64,000 bases of DNA. It comes from Bowmanella sp. JS7-9. GTDB lineage: Bacteria; Pseudomonadota; Gammaproteobacteria; Enterobacterales; Alteromonadaceae. The stretch lies in contig NZ_JXSY01000002.1 of NCBI RefSeq assembly GCF_004329715.1, forward strand, positions 1 to 64,000. Direction: 5' to 3'. The stretch's first letter is position 1. Each line of letters opens with the position of its first letter. A program made the translations under genes and the position numbers. The notes below the pieces were generated by a model that made no database searches, had not been told where the DNA came from, and was given only the letters and a program-made list of their open reading frames with translations. Below are positions 31,683 to 40,561 of the stretch, piece by piece.

Positions 31683-33419
31683 GTGGGCGATGTAAAACTG
31701 GCACTAAGCTTTAGCCGTTTATCCGATGTTGGCGGCAAAGCCGTTAATGAGGATGCCGTGGCCTCAGCCGTGCCAGATGACGCCCACCTGCTTACGTATA
31801 AGGGCGCCTGTTTTGCTCTGGCTGATGGGGTCAGTACGGCTGAAGCCGGCCAGCAAGCCAGCCAGCGCGCGGTAACACGCTTTTGTCATGAGTATCTGCA
31901 AACGCCGGATACCTGGTCTGTGGCTTACAGTGCAGCACAGGTACTGGCAACAATAAACAACGAATTATACGAGTTAAGCCATCAGTTTGTGCACGACCAA
32001 AAAGGCTATCTCACCACGTTCACGGCGCTGATTTTAAAATCTCAAACGGCACATTTTGCCCATATCGGCGATAGCCGCTTGTATCATTGGCGTGATGGTG
32101 TGCTGTCACAACTGACACAAGACCACACGACGGTATTATCCGAACAACGGCAATTTCTGGGGCGGGCGCTCGGGATGGATGCCCGGGTTGAACTGCAGCA
32201 AAGCAGTCTGAGTTTAGGTGTCGGCGATCGGTTTTTATTATGCTCTGATGGTATTTCAGATTTTGTTAATGATGTGCTGATCCAACACGAGTTGTCAGGC
32301 CCGGATCCGCTTGATGACATTACACTGCGTCTAAAACAGCAAGCGCTGAACAATGGTTGCGACGATAATATCAGCCTGATACTGATAGAGGTAACGCAGC
32401 TACCCGAGCAGAGCCTGGATGATTTAAACCAGCATCTGACGCGATTACCCTTTCCCCCGGCATTAAGCGCCGGGATGAAACTTGATGGTTATAAAGTGCT
32501 GTCAGAGCTATTTGCCAGCAGCCGCAGCCACTTATATCTGGTAGAAGATGAAGATACAGGCGAGCAACGGGTATTGAAGTGTCCGTCGCTAAATTATGAT
32601 GACGATGCGCTATACATTGATCGCTTTATCCGCGAGGAGTGGATAGGGCTGCGAATCGACTCGCATTACGTGGTAAAGGTGATTCGTCAGCACCGGCCGC
32701 GCACGTTTTTGTATTATCTGATGGAATATCTGCCTGGCCAAAGCCTGGAAACCTGGTTTGGCAATCAGCCTAAACCAATAAAACCGGCACTGGCGATTAA
32801 ACTGGTAAAGCAAATTGCCGACGGCCTTAAGGCGTTTCACCGTATGGGCGCGATCCATCAGGATCTGAAGCCGGGTAATATCGTTTATCTGGCGGATGGC
32901 AGCCTGAAAATTGTTGATTTTGGCTCGGTTTATGTTGCCGGTCTGGCTGAAATTTACAGCCCGCTGCAGCATGAAACGGCATTGGGCACCGCGGCTTACT
33001 CTGATCCGCATTATCTGCTGGGGCACAATTCCGGGGTACAAGGTGACATTTATGCCTTAGCCACTATTGCCTATGAGTTATTCAGTGGCGGCCATTTGCC
33101 TTATGGCAATGCGGTAGAGGAGTGTCGCACTGCAGCAGATTACGATAAGTTGCGTTATCGTAGTGCCAGCCAGTTTAATGCGGTGATCCCAACCTGGTTT
33201 GATCGGGCGCTACAAAAAGGCGTCAGCTTAGATTTATCAATGCGTTACAACAGTCTGCAGCAGTTCCTGACAGATTTGCAGCAGCCTAACCCGGCGTTTT
33301 TGCATGAAGAGGTTAAGCTAGAGCATAAAACCAACCCCTTGCTATTCTGGCAGTTATTATCCGGCTTTTGGTTTATTACCTTGTTGTTGGTGGTGTGGTT
33401 ATTTTTACTCAGGCGATAA
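31683..33419 (+). CDS. Fused PP2C phosphatase and Ser/Thr kinase with C-terminal membrane anchor
   Basis: GTG start 31683 with AAGGA upstream. Residues 1-235 are a PP2C phosphatase (ALADGVSTAEAGQQAS, FAHIGDSRLYHW, LLCSDGISDFV, CDDNISLI). Residues 268-535 are a Hanks-type kinase: ATP-binding Lys in RVLKCPS, catalytic loop HQDLKPGNI (Gln instead of the usual Arg), VDFGS for DFG, then an APE-like segment. One membrane helix at about 553-573 precedes a basic tail. Both signs of a reversible switch are in one chain, probably attached to the inner membrane near the NarK protein encoded upstream. Confidence 0.9.
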   Translation: MGDVKLALSFSRLSDVGGKAVNEDAVASAVPDDAHLLTYKGACFALADGVSTAEAGQQASQRAVTRFCHEYLQTPDTWSVAYSAAQVLATINNELYELSHQFVHDQKGYLTTFTALILKSQTAHFAHIGDSRLYHWRDGVLSQLTQDHTTVLSEQRQFLGRALGMDARVELQQSSLSLGVGDRFLLCSDGISDFVNDVLIQHELSGPDPLDDITLRLKQQALNNGCDDNISLILIEVTQLPEQSLDDLNQHLTRLPFPPALSAGMKLDGYKVLSELFASSRSHLYLVEDEDTGEQRVLKCPSLNYDDDALYIDRFIREEWIGLRIDSHYVVKVIRQHRPRTFLYYLMEYLPGQSLETWFGNQPKPIKPALAIKLVKQIADGLKAFHRMGAIHQDLKPGNIVYLADGSLKIVDFGSVYVAGLAEIYSPLQHETALGTAAYSDPHYLLGHNSGVQGDIYALATIAYELFSGGHLPYGNAVEECRTAADYDKLRYRSASQFNAVIPTWFDRALQKGVSLDLSMRYNSLQQFLTDLQQPNPAFLHEEVKLEHKTNPLLFWQLLSGFWFITLLLVVWLFLLRR

Positions 33420-33464
33420 CATGCCTTTCAGCGAAGACCGGCTTGCTCTAAGACAACCGTTGAA

Positions 33465-33530
33465 GCCCAGGACGGGCGGAAACGAGCCCCCAGGGATGGG
33501 TTTACGGCGTGTTGTCGTGAGCAAACCGGT
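33465..33530 (+). repeat. Dispersed intergenic repeat, copy A
   Basis: A small hairpin (GCCC-N5-GGGC at 33465-33477) followed by a 27-base core at 33484-33510 that matches copy B (43571-43597) at 24 of 27 positions, then ACCGG in both. Lies between the convergent kinase and mogA genes. Confidence 0.6.
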
Positions 33531-33552
33531 TGCAGCCATTTACAGGTGCTCA

Positions 33553-34092
33553 TTATCCGCTTTTCGGCCTAAAGGCTTTAATCACCGCATCATTACACTC
33601 AAGATAAGGCCCGTTCATTAAATCGATACAGTAAGGTACGGCCGGAAATACCGCATCTAAACATTCGCGTATGGCCTTGGGTTTGCCCGGCAGGTTAATG
33701 ATAAGGCTGCTGCCACGTAAGCCAGCGGTCTGGCGCGATAAAATGGCGGTTGGCACATATTTTAGTGACTCTGCGCGCATCAACTCACCAAAGCCCGGCA
33801 TCATGCGATCGCATACTGCTTCGGTAGCCTCAGGCGTAACATCCCGTTTGGCTGGTCCGGTGCCGCCTGTGGTGACGATAAGGCAGCAGCCAGTGTCATC
33901 GGCCAATTCGCGCAACGTTTGTTCGATCAGCGGCTGCTCATCGGGGATCAAGCGGTACTCAGGGTGCCAATCACTGGTTAAATACGCTTTTAGCGTATCA
34001 ATAATGGCCTGACCGGATAAGTCTTCATAAATCCCGGCGCTGGCGCGGTCGCTGACCGTAACGATGCCGATTTTGGCGGTTTGCTTGGTCAT
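33553..34092 (-). CDS. mogA: Molybdopterin adenylyltransferase
   Basis: 179 residues with the MoaB/Mog fold: IGIVTVSDRAS at the start, TTGGTGPAKRDVTPEA (GGTG plus the Asp that places MPT) and LPGKPKAIRECL. The length and the 'TPEAT...MMPGFGELMR' region fit MogA better than MoaB. It adenylates molybdopterin so that MoeA (55272-56507) can insert molybdate. A MoaB paralogue is at 63183-63722. Next to ubiV, in opposite direction to the kinase gene. Confidence 0.9.
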   Translation of the reverse strand: MTKQTAKIGIVTVSDRASAGIYEDLSGQAIIDTLKAYLTSDWHPEYRLIPDEQPLIEQTLRELADDTGCCLIVTTGGTGPAKRDVTPEATEAVCDRMMPGFGELMRAESLKYVPTAILSRQTAGLRGSSLIINLPGKPKAIRECLDAVFPAVPYCIDLMNGPYLECNDAVIKAFRPKSG

Positions 34093-34126
34093 AGTTGTTC
34101 CTGTAGTGTACTGAGGTTGTTACCGC

Positions 34127-34999
34127 TCAACCCGTAGCCATACCGGCTAAATTCAGCCAGTAGCCATTACTGTCGGTCGAACCAAGTGGCTGCGGCGCTT
34201 GACCGTTAATGTTAGCCTGAAACTTAGCCAACCAGTCAAAGGTGCCTTCAGCTTGCGGGCTTAACCGTACGATATCAACATTTGTGCCCATATTGCCAAG
34301 CTGGTTAATCAGGTTGTAGCGGTAGCCCGACTGCGTTTGAATACCATTAATGACAAAAACGTCGGTGCCATCCTGGCTTTTAACCTGGCGGCCGTGCGGA
34401 TAATTAATGCAACACAGCTCACACTGGTCTTTGCTGCGGTTTTCCGAGCGGGCGGTAAAGCAGCGGCCACTCCAGGCCAGCGGCAAATGGCCAAAGCCAA
34501 GTACTTCAGTGGTAAAACAGTCACGAATATCGGCGACGATGCTTTGCGCTAATAGCTCATCGAGCCAACTGGCCGATAATTCAACCGGCATTACCCAGCG
34601 CGTCATCCCCATACTTTGCAGGCGGCGCAGTGTGTGCTGGTTGTAGCAGTTTATCGCGGCACCGGCAACAAATGGCAGGCTACGCTCTTGCAACATGCTA
34701 ATAGCACCGACATCGTTTGCTTCGACTAAAAATTCGCCATTGTCGACGTATTTACGCAGCTCGCGCAGCTCACTTGGGGCTTCGTACAGCACCATGGATG
34801 ATAAACACACCTGTTTACCCGACTCGCGTAGCATCTGCGCCAGGGTAAAATAATCGTCAAATTTTAGCTCGCGCCGCTTGCTGCATACTGTTTCGCCTAA
34901 GTAAACAATGTCGACGTTACTGTCGGCGGCGTCGCGGTAAAATTGCATCATTTGAGGTTTTGGCCAGAAATATTGCACCGGGCCTAGCGAAAATTGCAT
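34127..34999 (-). CDS. ubiV: Anaerobic ubiquinone hydroxylation protein UbiV (U32 family)
   Basis: Start at ATG 34999, 4 bases after the ubiU stop. 290 residues of the peptidase U32 family. Conserved Cys that hold a 4Fe-4S cluster are present: VCSKRREL near residue 38 and CFTARSENRSKDQCELCC around 175-195. With UbiU and UbiT it carries out oxygen-independent ubiquinone hydroxylation, which is needed to feed nitrate reductase without O2. Fits the neighbourhood of nitrate respiration genes. Confidence 0.95.
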   Translation of the reverse strand: MQFSLGPVQYFWPKPQMMQFYRDAADSNVDIVYLGETVCSKRRELKFDDYFTLAQMLRESGKQVCLSSMVLYEAPSELRELRKYVDNGEFLVEANDVGAISMLQERSLPFVAGAAINCYNQHTLRRLQSMGMTRWVMPVELSASWLDELLAQSIVADIRDCFTTEVLGFGHLPLAWSGRCFTARSENRSKDQCELCCINYPHGRQVKSQDGTDVFVINGIQTQSGYRYNLINQLGNMGTNVDIVRLSPQAEGTFDWLAKFQANINGQAPQPLGSTDSNGYWLNLAGMATG

Positions 35000-35003
35000 G
35001 CTG

Positions 35004-35996
35004 TTATTTCCATTTCCGATGATAAGCACCCAGGGTGGTTTGGCTACCTTCAGCCAAACCAGACAATGTGTGTTGCCACTGCGGTTTTACCGCAAATTGC
35101 GCCGGCGTTGCTAACACCGCATCTATTGCCGCGCGCCACACCTTGGTGATCTGGGCAACATAGGCCGGGCTGCGCTGGCGGCCTTCAATTTTCAGCGAAC
35201 AAATACCTTCAGCATGCAGCTGCGGCAGTAAATCCAGCGTATTAAGGCTGGTTGGCTCTTCCAGTGCGTGGTACAGCTCGTCATCAACCTTAAAACGCCC
35301 TTTGCATAGTGTCGGGTAACCCGCGGTTTCATCGGGAGCAAAGCGGTCTATTAATATGCCGTTTAAGCGCGATTCCAGTATGCCCTGGTTATCCTGCCAC
35401 TCTACAAAGGCGGCAGGGGAGCAAGCACCTGCCGTGTTCGGCGACTGCCCGGTCATATAGGAGCTTAAGTAGCAGCGGCCTTCGGCCATAATACATAAGC
35501 TGCCAAAGGCAAATACTTCAAGATTAATATCACAGCTGCGTGCCAACGCCCTCACTTGCTGCATAGATAACACCCGCGGCAAGACCACCCGTTTAATGCC
35601 AAACTGGCGGTAAAAATCAATGGCGGCGGCGTTAGTGGCTGAAGCCTGCACGGATAAATGCAGTTCTACCTTGGGATAACGTTCTGCGGCGTAGGCCAAT
35701 ACCGCAATATCTGCCAGGATCAGCACATCGGCACCGGCTTGAACGGCACTATCTACCGCATATTGCCAGCGCTGAAAGTTAGCCGGATGCGCAAAGGTGT
35801 TAATGGCGACATGCAGTTTTTTGCCATGTTGATGTACATAGCGCGCAGCGTCTTTTAATGTCGCTTCATCAAAATTCAGCCCGGCAAAATGGCGGGCATT
35901 GGTATCGTCTTTCAGGCCAATGTATACCGCGTCAGCACCATGTTCGATGGCGGCTTTTAGTGCCGGCATGCTGCCCGCAGGACAAAGTAGCTCCAT
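35004..35996 (-). CDS. ubiU: Anaerobic ubiquinone hydroxylation protein UbiU (U32 family)
   Basis: 330 residues of the U32 family: MELLCPAGSMPALKAAIEHG at the start, VYIGLKDDTNARHFAGLNF, and the cluster Cys in GSLCIMAEGRCYLSSYM plus GACSPAAF. It forms a heterodimer with UbiV. The intergenic region towards ubiT (35997-36100) is the likely divergent promoter; I see no FNR box of good quality in it. Confidence 0.95.
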   Translation of the reverse strand: MELLCPAGSMPALKAAIEHGADAVYIGLKDDTNARHFAGLNFDEATLKDAARYVHQHGKKLHVAINTFAHPANFQRWQYAVDSAVQAGADVLILADIAVLAYAAERYPKVELHLSVQASATNAAAIDFYRQFGIKRVVLPRVLSMQQVRALARSCDINLEVFAFGSLCIMAEGRCYLSSYMTGQSPNTAGACSPAAFVEWQDNQGILESRLNGILIDRFAPDETAGYPTLCKGRFKVDDELYHALEEPTSLNTLDLLPQLHAEGICSLKIEGRQRSPAYVAQITKVWRAAIDAVLATPAQFAVKPQWQHTLSGLAEGSQTTLGAYHRKWK

Positions 35997-36100
35997 AGGT
36001 ACCTTCAGTTATCGGGTTATGTCGTCAGCTACCTCCGACAGGGAATAGCAAACGGCGTTCTACTGTGGTCCTATTATAGAAGTTTAGTGAAAGTGGATGC

Positions 36101-36604
36101 ATGTATATGTTTGATATTAAAAGAGTTACCAATAAAGTGGTAGTGGCTTTGCCCGGTGTATTGGCTCAGGTAACACGCTGTGCTCCCAACCTGGTGCAGC
36201 AGCAGCTGCTGCAGCTGGCATTAAATCGGTTTTTTTTAACCGAACTGGCTGCTGGTGAACTGGCGTTTTTACGGCACAAAACCGTGGTGGTATCGGTAAA
36301 GGACGTTAATCTGCAATTTGGTATCCAGCTTAACGGCAAGGCATTACAAGTGTCACTAAGCAGTGCAAGCCAGGAGCTGCTGATCCAGGCCAATATGGCC
36401 GATTTTGTTGCCATGATTTGTCAGCAGGTCGACCCGGACACGTTATTCTTTCGCCGCCGCCTGCAGCTGCTGGGTGATACCGAACTTGGGCTGGAATGTA
36501 AAAACCTGTTAGATCGAATTGGGCCAGAGCGCTTACCCGCATTGCTGTCGCATGGCCTTAATTGGTTGGCACAGCAGAATATGGCGCAAGATGCAATGCA
36601 GTAA
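36101..36604 (+). CDS. ubiT: Anaerobic ubiquinone biosynthesis accessory protein UbiT (SCP2)
   Basis: 167 residues with an SCP2 sterol-carrier domain: GELAFLRHKTVVVSVKDVNL followed by FGIQLNGKALQVS. It binds lipids and presents quinone intermediates to UbiU-UbiV. Divergent from ubiU with 104 bases between. It is the last core gene before the integron-cassette insertion. Confidence 0.93.
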   Translation: MYMFDIKRVTNKVVVALPGVLAQVTRCAPNLVQQQLLQLALNRFFLTELAAGELAFLRHKTVVVSVKDVNLQFGIQLNGKALQVSLSSASQELLIQANMADFVAMICQQVDPDTLFFRRRLQLLGDTELGLECKNLLDRIGPERLPALLSHGLNWLAQQNMAQDAMQ

Positions 36605-36696
36605 ACTCAGTGCAATGCTTTAAGCAAAGGAAGCAAGCGCTTCGTAAAAATAACGGTGTGAAAGTACAGTTTATGCGTCGGTGTCTGGTGTTCCTT

Positions 36697-36837
36697 GTTA
36701 GGCGGGTAACCCCGTACTTTTTACCGCTACAAAACCGGCACATCCACCAACTCATTGTGTTTTTTTATAAATTCTCAGTAATCTGCAAAACATTAAATTT
36801 ACAAGTACGGGTCGACCCGTCGAATAAGCGTTAGCAC
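36697..36837 (+). repeat. attC-like hairpin upstream of the cassette
   Basis: CGGGT (36703-36707) pairs with ACCCG (36815-36819), and ACCCCGTACTT (36709-36719) pairs with AAGTACGGGT (36803-36812) with one bulged C, as in attC stems. It ends with GCGTTAGC at 36828-36835, the R' crossover box. No gene is seen in 36605-36843. Confidence 0.55.
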
Positions 36838-36843
36838 TCATAT

Positions 36844-37209
36844 GTGGCCATTTCGAAAAAGAAAAATCAGCTTGGGCAGTCCTTTCAGGAGTTCCTTCGA
36901 ACTTATGTACCTCCTGAACCTGTTCCAGTAGAAAACCCGATTGTGGAAGAGACTATCTGCCCTCTATGTCTAGAACGTTTTGAATCCGGATCTATATCTC
37001 ATTATTATCCGTTCTGTTCAGATTGCTCTAGCGAGGGCTTGAGCTTCGAGGTTAAATCTTTTGCCGTGTTTATGGCAGAGAAAACTATCGAAGAGTTCGA
37101 TGACATGTTGTCGCGTTGGGAATTAGTCGAAGGATTGCGGCCTGAGTACAAGGCTTTAAAATCTGAGCGTATTATGGCTTTAAGAGAAATCAAACGTGCT
37201 GAGTGCTAA
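36844..37209 (+). CDS. Integron-cassette protein with a CxxC zinc-knuckle pair
   Basis: A 121-residue product. Residues about 35-62 hold two knuckles, CPLC and CSDC, with an acidic helical C-terminal half (MAEKTIEEFDDMLSRWELVE). The GTG 36844 frame spans the whole cassette. An ATG two bases upstream (36842) opens another frame with MWPFRKRKISLG, a start often seen in cassette genes, but ends after 27 codons, so a frameshift close to the 5' end is possible. No function can be assigned. Confidence 0.6.
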   Translation: MAISKKKNQLGQSFQEFLRTYVPPEPVPVENPIVEETICPLCLERFESGSISHYYPFCSDCSSEGLSFEVKSFAVFMAEKTIEEFDDMLSRWELVEGLRPEYKALKSERIMALREIKRAEC

Positions 37210-37287
37210 CAAGGCGCTATTGTCGCCACTATTGTGGCTGGGACGGCTTACGCTGCGCTTCAGCCGCCCCAAAGCTTTGCGTTAATG
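37203..37287 (+). repeat. attC recombination site of a gene cassette
   Basis: Begins GTGCTAAC (37203-37210) and ends GCG|TTAATG (37279-37287). Inside, GGGACGGCT pairs with AGCCGCCCC with a mismatch. The R'' box GTGCTAAC is the exact complement of the first bases of the cassette (G|TTAGCAC at 36830-36837), which is the diagnostic relation for an integron cassette. Confidence 0.7.
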
Positions 37288-37358
37288 CCCGCTTTCGCTA
37301 AAGGCAGACATTTCCCGTCACGATGCACTGATTGAATAGCTGATTTTTGCCGATGGCT

Positions 37359-37763
37359 TTAAAATAAAGCCACCAGCTCACCGGTTTTATTAAAGGTGAG
37401 AAAATCGGCAATCATGCCACCCTGGATTTTCTCCATCATCATTTTAAGCGGCTGCGTGGCTTCGTCGCTATTAGGGGCAAAGCCACCACGACCACCTAGT
37501 GTTGAGACAAAGGCGATGTCCCAGTCGATACCGGTGGCTTTAGATTCCTCTACCAAACTGACAAAATCGCTGACCTCATCCGGCAGTTTATCCACACATA
37601 GCACCGGTGCTAAAGCGCCGCCCATGCCTTGGTCAAAATGCTGCTTTTGTGTTTCGGTATAACCGTTTGGCAACTCAGCTTTGGCAAACACAAACAGCAA
37701 GCGCTGCGGCTCGTCTTGCATAGCCGCAGCCTTAATCAGGTCGGTGTAGCTTTCAATGTTCAT
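37359..37763 (-). CDS. Conserved hypothetical protein
   Basis: 134 residues, cytoplasmic. Reads RLLFVFAKAELPNGYTETQK and DWDIAFVSTLGGRGGFAPNS. I recall similar proteins carrying the automatic label 'ribonucleotide reductase subunit alpha'; nothing in the sequence supports that activity. Not linked to nrdD function except by distance. A 150-base gap with no gene separates it from the cassette. Confidence 0.7.
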   Translation of the reverse strand: MNIESYTDLIKAAAMQDEPQRLLFVFAKAELPNGYTETQKQHFDQGMGGALAPVLCVDKLPDEVSDFVSLVEESKATGIDWDIAFVSTLGGRGGFAPNSDEATQPLKMMMEKIQGGMIADFLTFNKTGELVALF

Positions 37764-37929
37764 ACTTAAGGCCTGCAGACAATTTTCGTCAGTCTAACAA
37801 AGCTGAACGTTCGAAAACATTAACCTTGGTGGGTAGAAACTAACCCGCAAGGGGTATCCACCATTGCCTGCTTAGCAATTGGGTGGATTGTACCTAGTAT
37901 TGTGGTGTTTTTTACCCTGAGGTAAGCAG

Positions 37930-38310
37930 ATGGAATACTATTTAAACGTCAAAATACTGCACATGTTTTGCGCTTACGTGAGTGTGACCTTGTTTATTAG
38001 CCGGCTGTTACTCGACAGTTTGGGTAAAGTTGGCTGGCGCCATAGCCCTGCACGGTACTTGCCGCATATTAACGATAGCGTGTTACTGACATTGGCTTTA
38101 ACGCTGCTGGTAATAGGCCCTTGGCAGCCCCTTGCACATTCCTGGCTGGGGACAAAAATCCTGTTGTTAATGGGCTATATTCTGGCCGGAAGCAAAGCGT
38201 TTAAATTAGCCTTGCCGGTAAAGCGTCGGCTAGTTTGGGCGGTGCTGGCGTTGTTGCAACTCGCTGGTATACTCTACCTGGCAATAAACAAACCGCTTTT
38301 GTTTAGCTAG
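37930..38310 (+). CDS. SirB2-family membrane protein
   Basis: 126 residues, four membrane helices, with YLNVKILHMFCAYVSVTLF and RYLPHINDSVLLTLAL, the His-containing helices typical of SirB2 (DUF/Invasion gene expression regulator) proteins. SirB2 proteins probably are haem- or quinone-binding membrane proteins, function unknown. Possible NarL-like half sites precede it, but none convincing. Confidence 0.85.
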   Translation: MEYYLNVKILHMFCAYVSVTLFISRLLLDSLGKVGWRHSPARYLPHINDSVLLTLALTLLVIGPWQPLAHSWLGTKILLLMGYILAGSKAFKLALPVKRRLVWAVLALLQLAGILYLAINKPLLFS

Positions 38311-38311
38311 T

Positions 38312-38608
38312 TTATATATTGCTGTTAGTGTCAGGCATCAGTTTATTGCGTATCAGCATGCGACGCACACTTTGACATAACTTGCCAAACCGACGTAACT
38401 CGTCAAATTTAGGCGTGCGCCCCTGTTTAATCGCATGCTCCCAAAAGCTCAGTTCAGAGTCGACCATCTCCAGCATTTTTTTCGGACAACCAATGCAATC
38501 GGTATTCGTGCCACAAACGAAAGTTGACGGCTCGTAAAGCGGCATTTGCTGCTTCACGTCGCTAATTAACTGCAGCATAGCGGTTTTCAAATCCGGCTTT
38601 TTACTCAT
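38312..38608 (-). CDS. Small Cys-motif protein
   Basis: 98 residues with CGTNTDCIGCPKK (three Cys) and a last Cys near residue 79 (KLCQSVRRML), which could form a metal or cluster site. Mostly helical. Its stop is 2 bases from that of the convergent SirB2 gene. No family name known to me; cytoplasmic. Confidence 0.65.
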   Translation of the reverse strand: MSKKPDLKTAMLQLISDVKQQMPLYEPSTFVCGTNTDCIGCPKKMLEMVDSELSFWEHAIKQGRTPKFDELRRFGKLCQSVRRMLIRNKLMPDTNSNI

Positions 38609-38726
38609 CTATCACCCTTTTAACGGCTAAGAGACAAGTTTACCGGCTGCACCACTTCGGGGGCTATGCCCCTGAATAGGTATCGCAGCCGGTATGTTTT
38701 AACCGCGTAATATTTACACGGCTGCG

Positions 38727-40547
38727 CTAGCTTACTTTGCGCGCCGTACTGCTTTGCGCTTTGTGGAGCGGTTGCTCACGGTGGTAGTGGCGCAAACCAT
38801 GCTCGAGGCGGCGGCCGCTGCTAAACGCTGATACGCGCTTTAAATAGCCAATTACCCGGGTGCCGTAATCAATATCTTCACTGCCGCAAGACGGGCAGGC
38901 GCAAAGCGTGCGCTTATCTATGGTTTCACACTGGTTGCAGATAGTAATTTTAACGTTGACACAAAAGTAGTTGCAGCCTGTCGTGGCGGCAATGTTAAGC
39001 AGCTTCAGATAACCGGCCTTGTCGAGCTTTTCTTCCAGATTCAAATGCAATGCCGAGCCACCATCTAAGTATTCCAGCAGGGTTTTGCCATGCAGCTGAA
39101 ACTTATCCAGCGTGTTGCTGTGCTCGTCTTCAACGACGTAGAAATATGAATTGTAGCAATCGCGAGGCACCTGATAGCCGTCTTCACGATCCCATTTGGC
39201 ATTTTTAACGCCCAGGTTTTCTGCTGGTACAAATTCGGTATTAAACATATAGCCGTACTTTGCTTTAGCGGCTTTGTTGGCGTCAAAAATGGTTTTTAAC
39301 TGTTGCTGCACAAACTGTATGTAGGGCGCGTTATTACCGGCAACTAAGCCCTGCGATTCAGCCGCTTCAACCATGCCATTAATGCCAATGGTTAGAAATT
39401 GTTTATCCAGACTGATAAAACCTGCGTCATACACGGTAAGCAGGCCTGCCGCCTGGTACTCTTCCATTAGCTTACGATAGGCCACCTGATATTTATGGAT
39501 TTTGCTTACTTGAGCGGCCAGGTCCCGGCCATCCTGCACCAGCCGGTTCATGTTAATGGTAATAACATTGATTGAGCCAGTTGCCACACCACCTGCCCCT
39601 AACGAGTAGGAAAAGGTATTGTCACTGATTTCGCTGCGCAGCCGACAGCAGCTGGCTAATGAGTCGGCACTGTCTGACTGGTAGATAAAAAACGCATTGC
39701 CCTGTGCCATTTGCCCGGCTATATCGCTGGCGAACGCCTCATCTTTGCATTTACCTTGCTCGGTTAGCGTAGCGACGGTAACCACCGGAAAGGTAAGTAC
39801 GGTTTTCTCGCGCTCTTGGTTAAACCAGTTTAAGAAAAAATGCTGCAGCGCAGACACCGACTGCCACTGTGGTTTGATGAAATCAGGAAACACGAAGTTG
39901 CCAAACATGCTGTCGAAGTAATGCTGATCGTAGATTGAAATATTCCAGAACACGCTTTGATAGCCGCGCGCTGCGGCCGGCTGATTTAATGCATACACCA
40001 CATGCTGCAGGTGGTTTTCTATTTGCTTGCGGTGGGTTTGCAAGTAGTTATCGCCGTAGTCTTTGCGGGCAAAATAGTCGAAATAGGTTAAAAACTCTAC
40101 CGTGGCTACTGCGCCGGCAAACTGGCTTGAAACGGCAAAGACAAAGTTAACAAAGCAACCACAGAAGGATTCTAAATGCTTCGGTGCGCGTGACTCACCG
40201 CCGAGCCTGGTTAAACCATCACGCAAAAAGGGGTACATGGTAACGGAGACACAGTAGGGCTTTAAGCTGGTTTCATCGTGCACGTATATTTCGTGATCGG
40301 TAATTTGGCGCAGGTATTCAGCCGCCAGTTCAGCACCAAACAGTTCGCTGATTTTATTGCTGACTAACGCGCGGTTTACCTGAATAAACTGATCTTTCAT
40401 CAGTTCAGCTTCCAGCGTCGCAATGTTTTTTTGCGTCACGTTAGCATTGGCATCGAGCTTCGAGCCGTCAGCGGCGTTGCCTGCATGCAGGTAGCGATCA
40501 ATAAAACTGAGTTTTTGTTGCAGCTGATGAAAGTTTAACGCTTGCAT
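38727..40547 (-). CDS. nrdD: Anaerobic ribonucleoside-triphosphate reductase
   Basis: ATG 40547 gives 606 residues (E. coli has 712), so the N-terminal ATP-cone is absent: the protein begins directly with the catalytic barrel region. Substrate Cys in SLASCCRLRSEI, zinc site CNQCETIDK plus CACPSCGSE near the C-terminus, and the glycyl-radical motif RVIGYLKRV. Loss of the ATP-cone implies altered allosteric activity control. It makes dNTPs without oxygen. Preceded by nrdG in the same operon. Confidence 0.93.
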   Translation of the reverse strand: MQALNFHQLQQKLSFIDRYLHAGNAADGSKLDANANVTQKNIATLEAELMKDQFIQVNRALVSNKISELFGAELAAEYLRQITDHEIYVHDETSLKPYCVSVTMYPFLRDGLTRLGGESRAPKHLESFCGCFVNFVFAVSSQFAGAVATVEFLTYFDYFARKDYGDNYLQTHRKQIENHLQHVVYALNQPAAARGYQSVFWNISIYDQHYFDSMFGNFVFPDFIKPQWQSVSALQHFFLNWFNQEREKTVLTFPVVTVATLTEQGKCKDEAFASDIAGQMAQGNAFFIYQSDSADSLASCCRLRSEISDNTFSYSLGAGGVATGSINVITINMNRLVQDGRDLAAQVSKIHKYQVAYRKLMEEYQAAGLLTVYDAGFISLDKQFLTIGINGMVEAAESQGLVAGNNAPYIQFVQQQLKTIFDANKAAKAKYGYMFNTEFVPAENLGVKNAKWDREDGYQVPRDCYNSYFYVVEDEHSNTLDKFQLHGKTLLEYLDGGSALHLNLEEKLDKAGYLKLLNIAATTGCNYFCVNVKITICNQCETIDKRTLCACPSCGSEDIDYGTRVIGYLKRVSAFSSGRRLEHGLRHYHREQPLHKAQSSTARKVS

Positions 40548-40561
40548 AGGGTATCCCTCTG

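Noticed and set aside
32610-33041. 143-residue frame opposite the kinase
   Set aside because: Shadow of the kinase domain coding strand.
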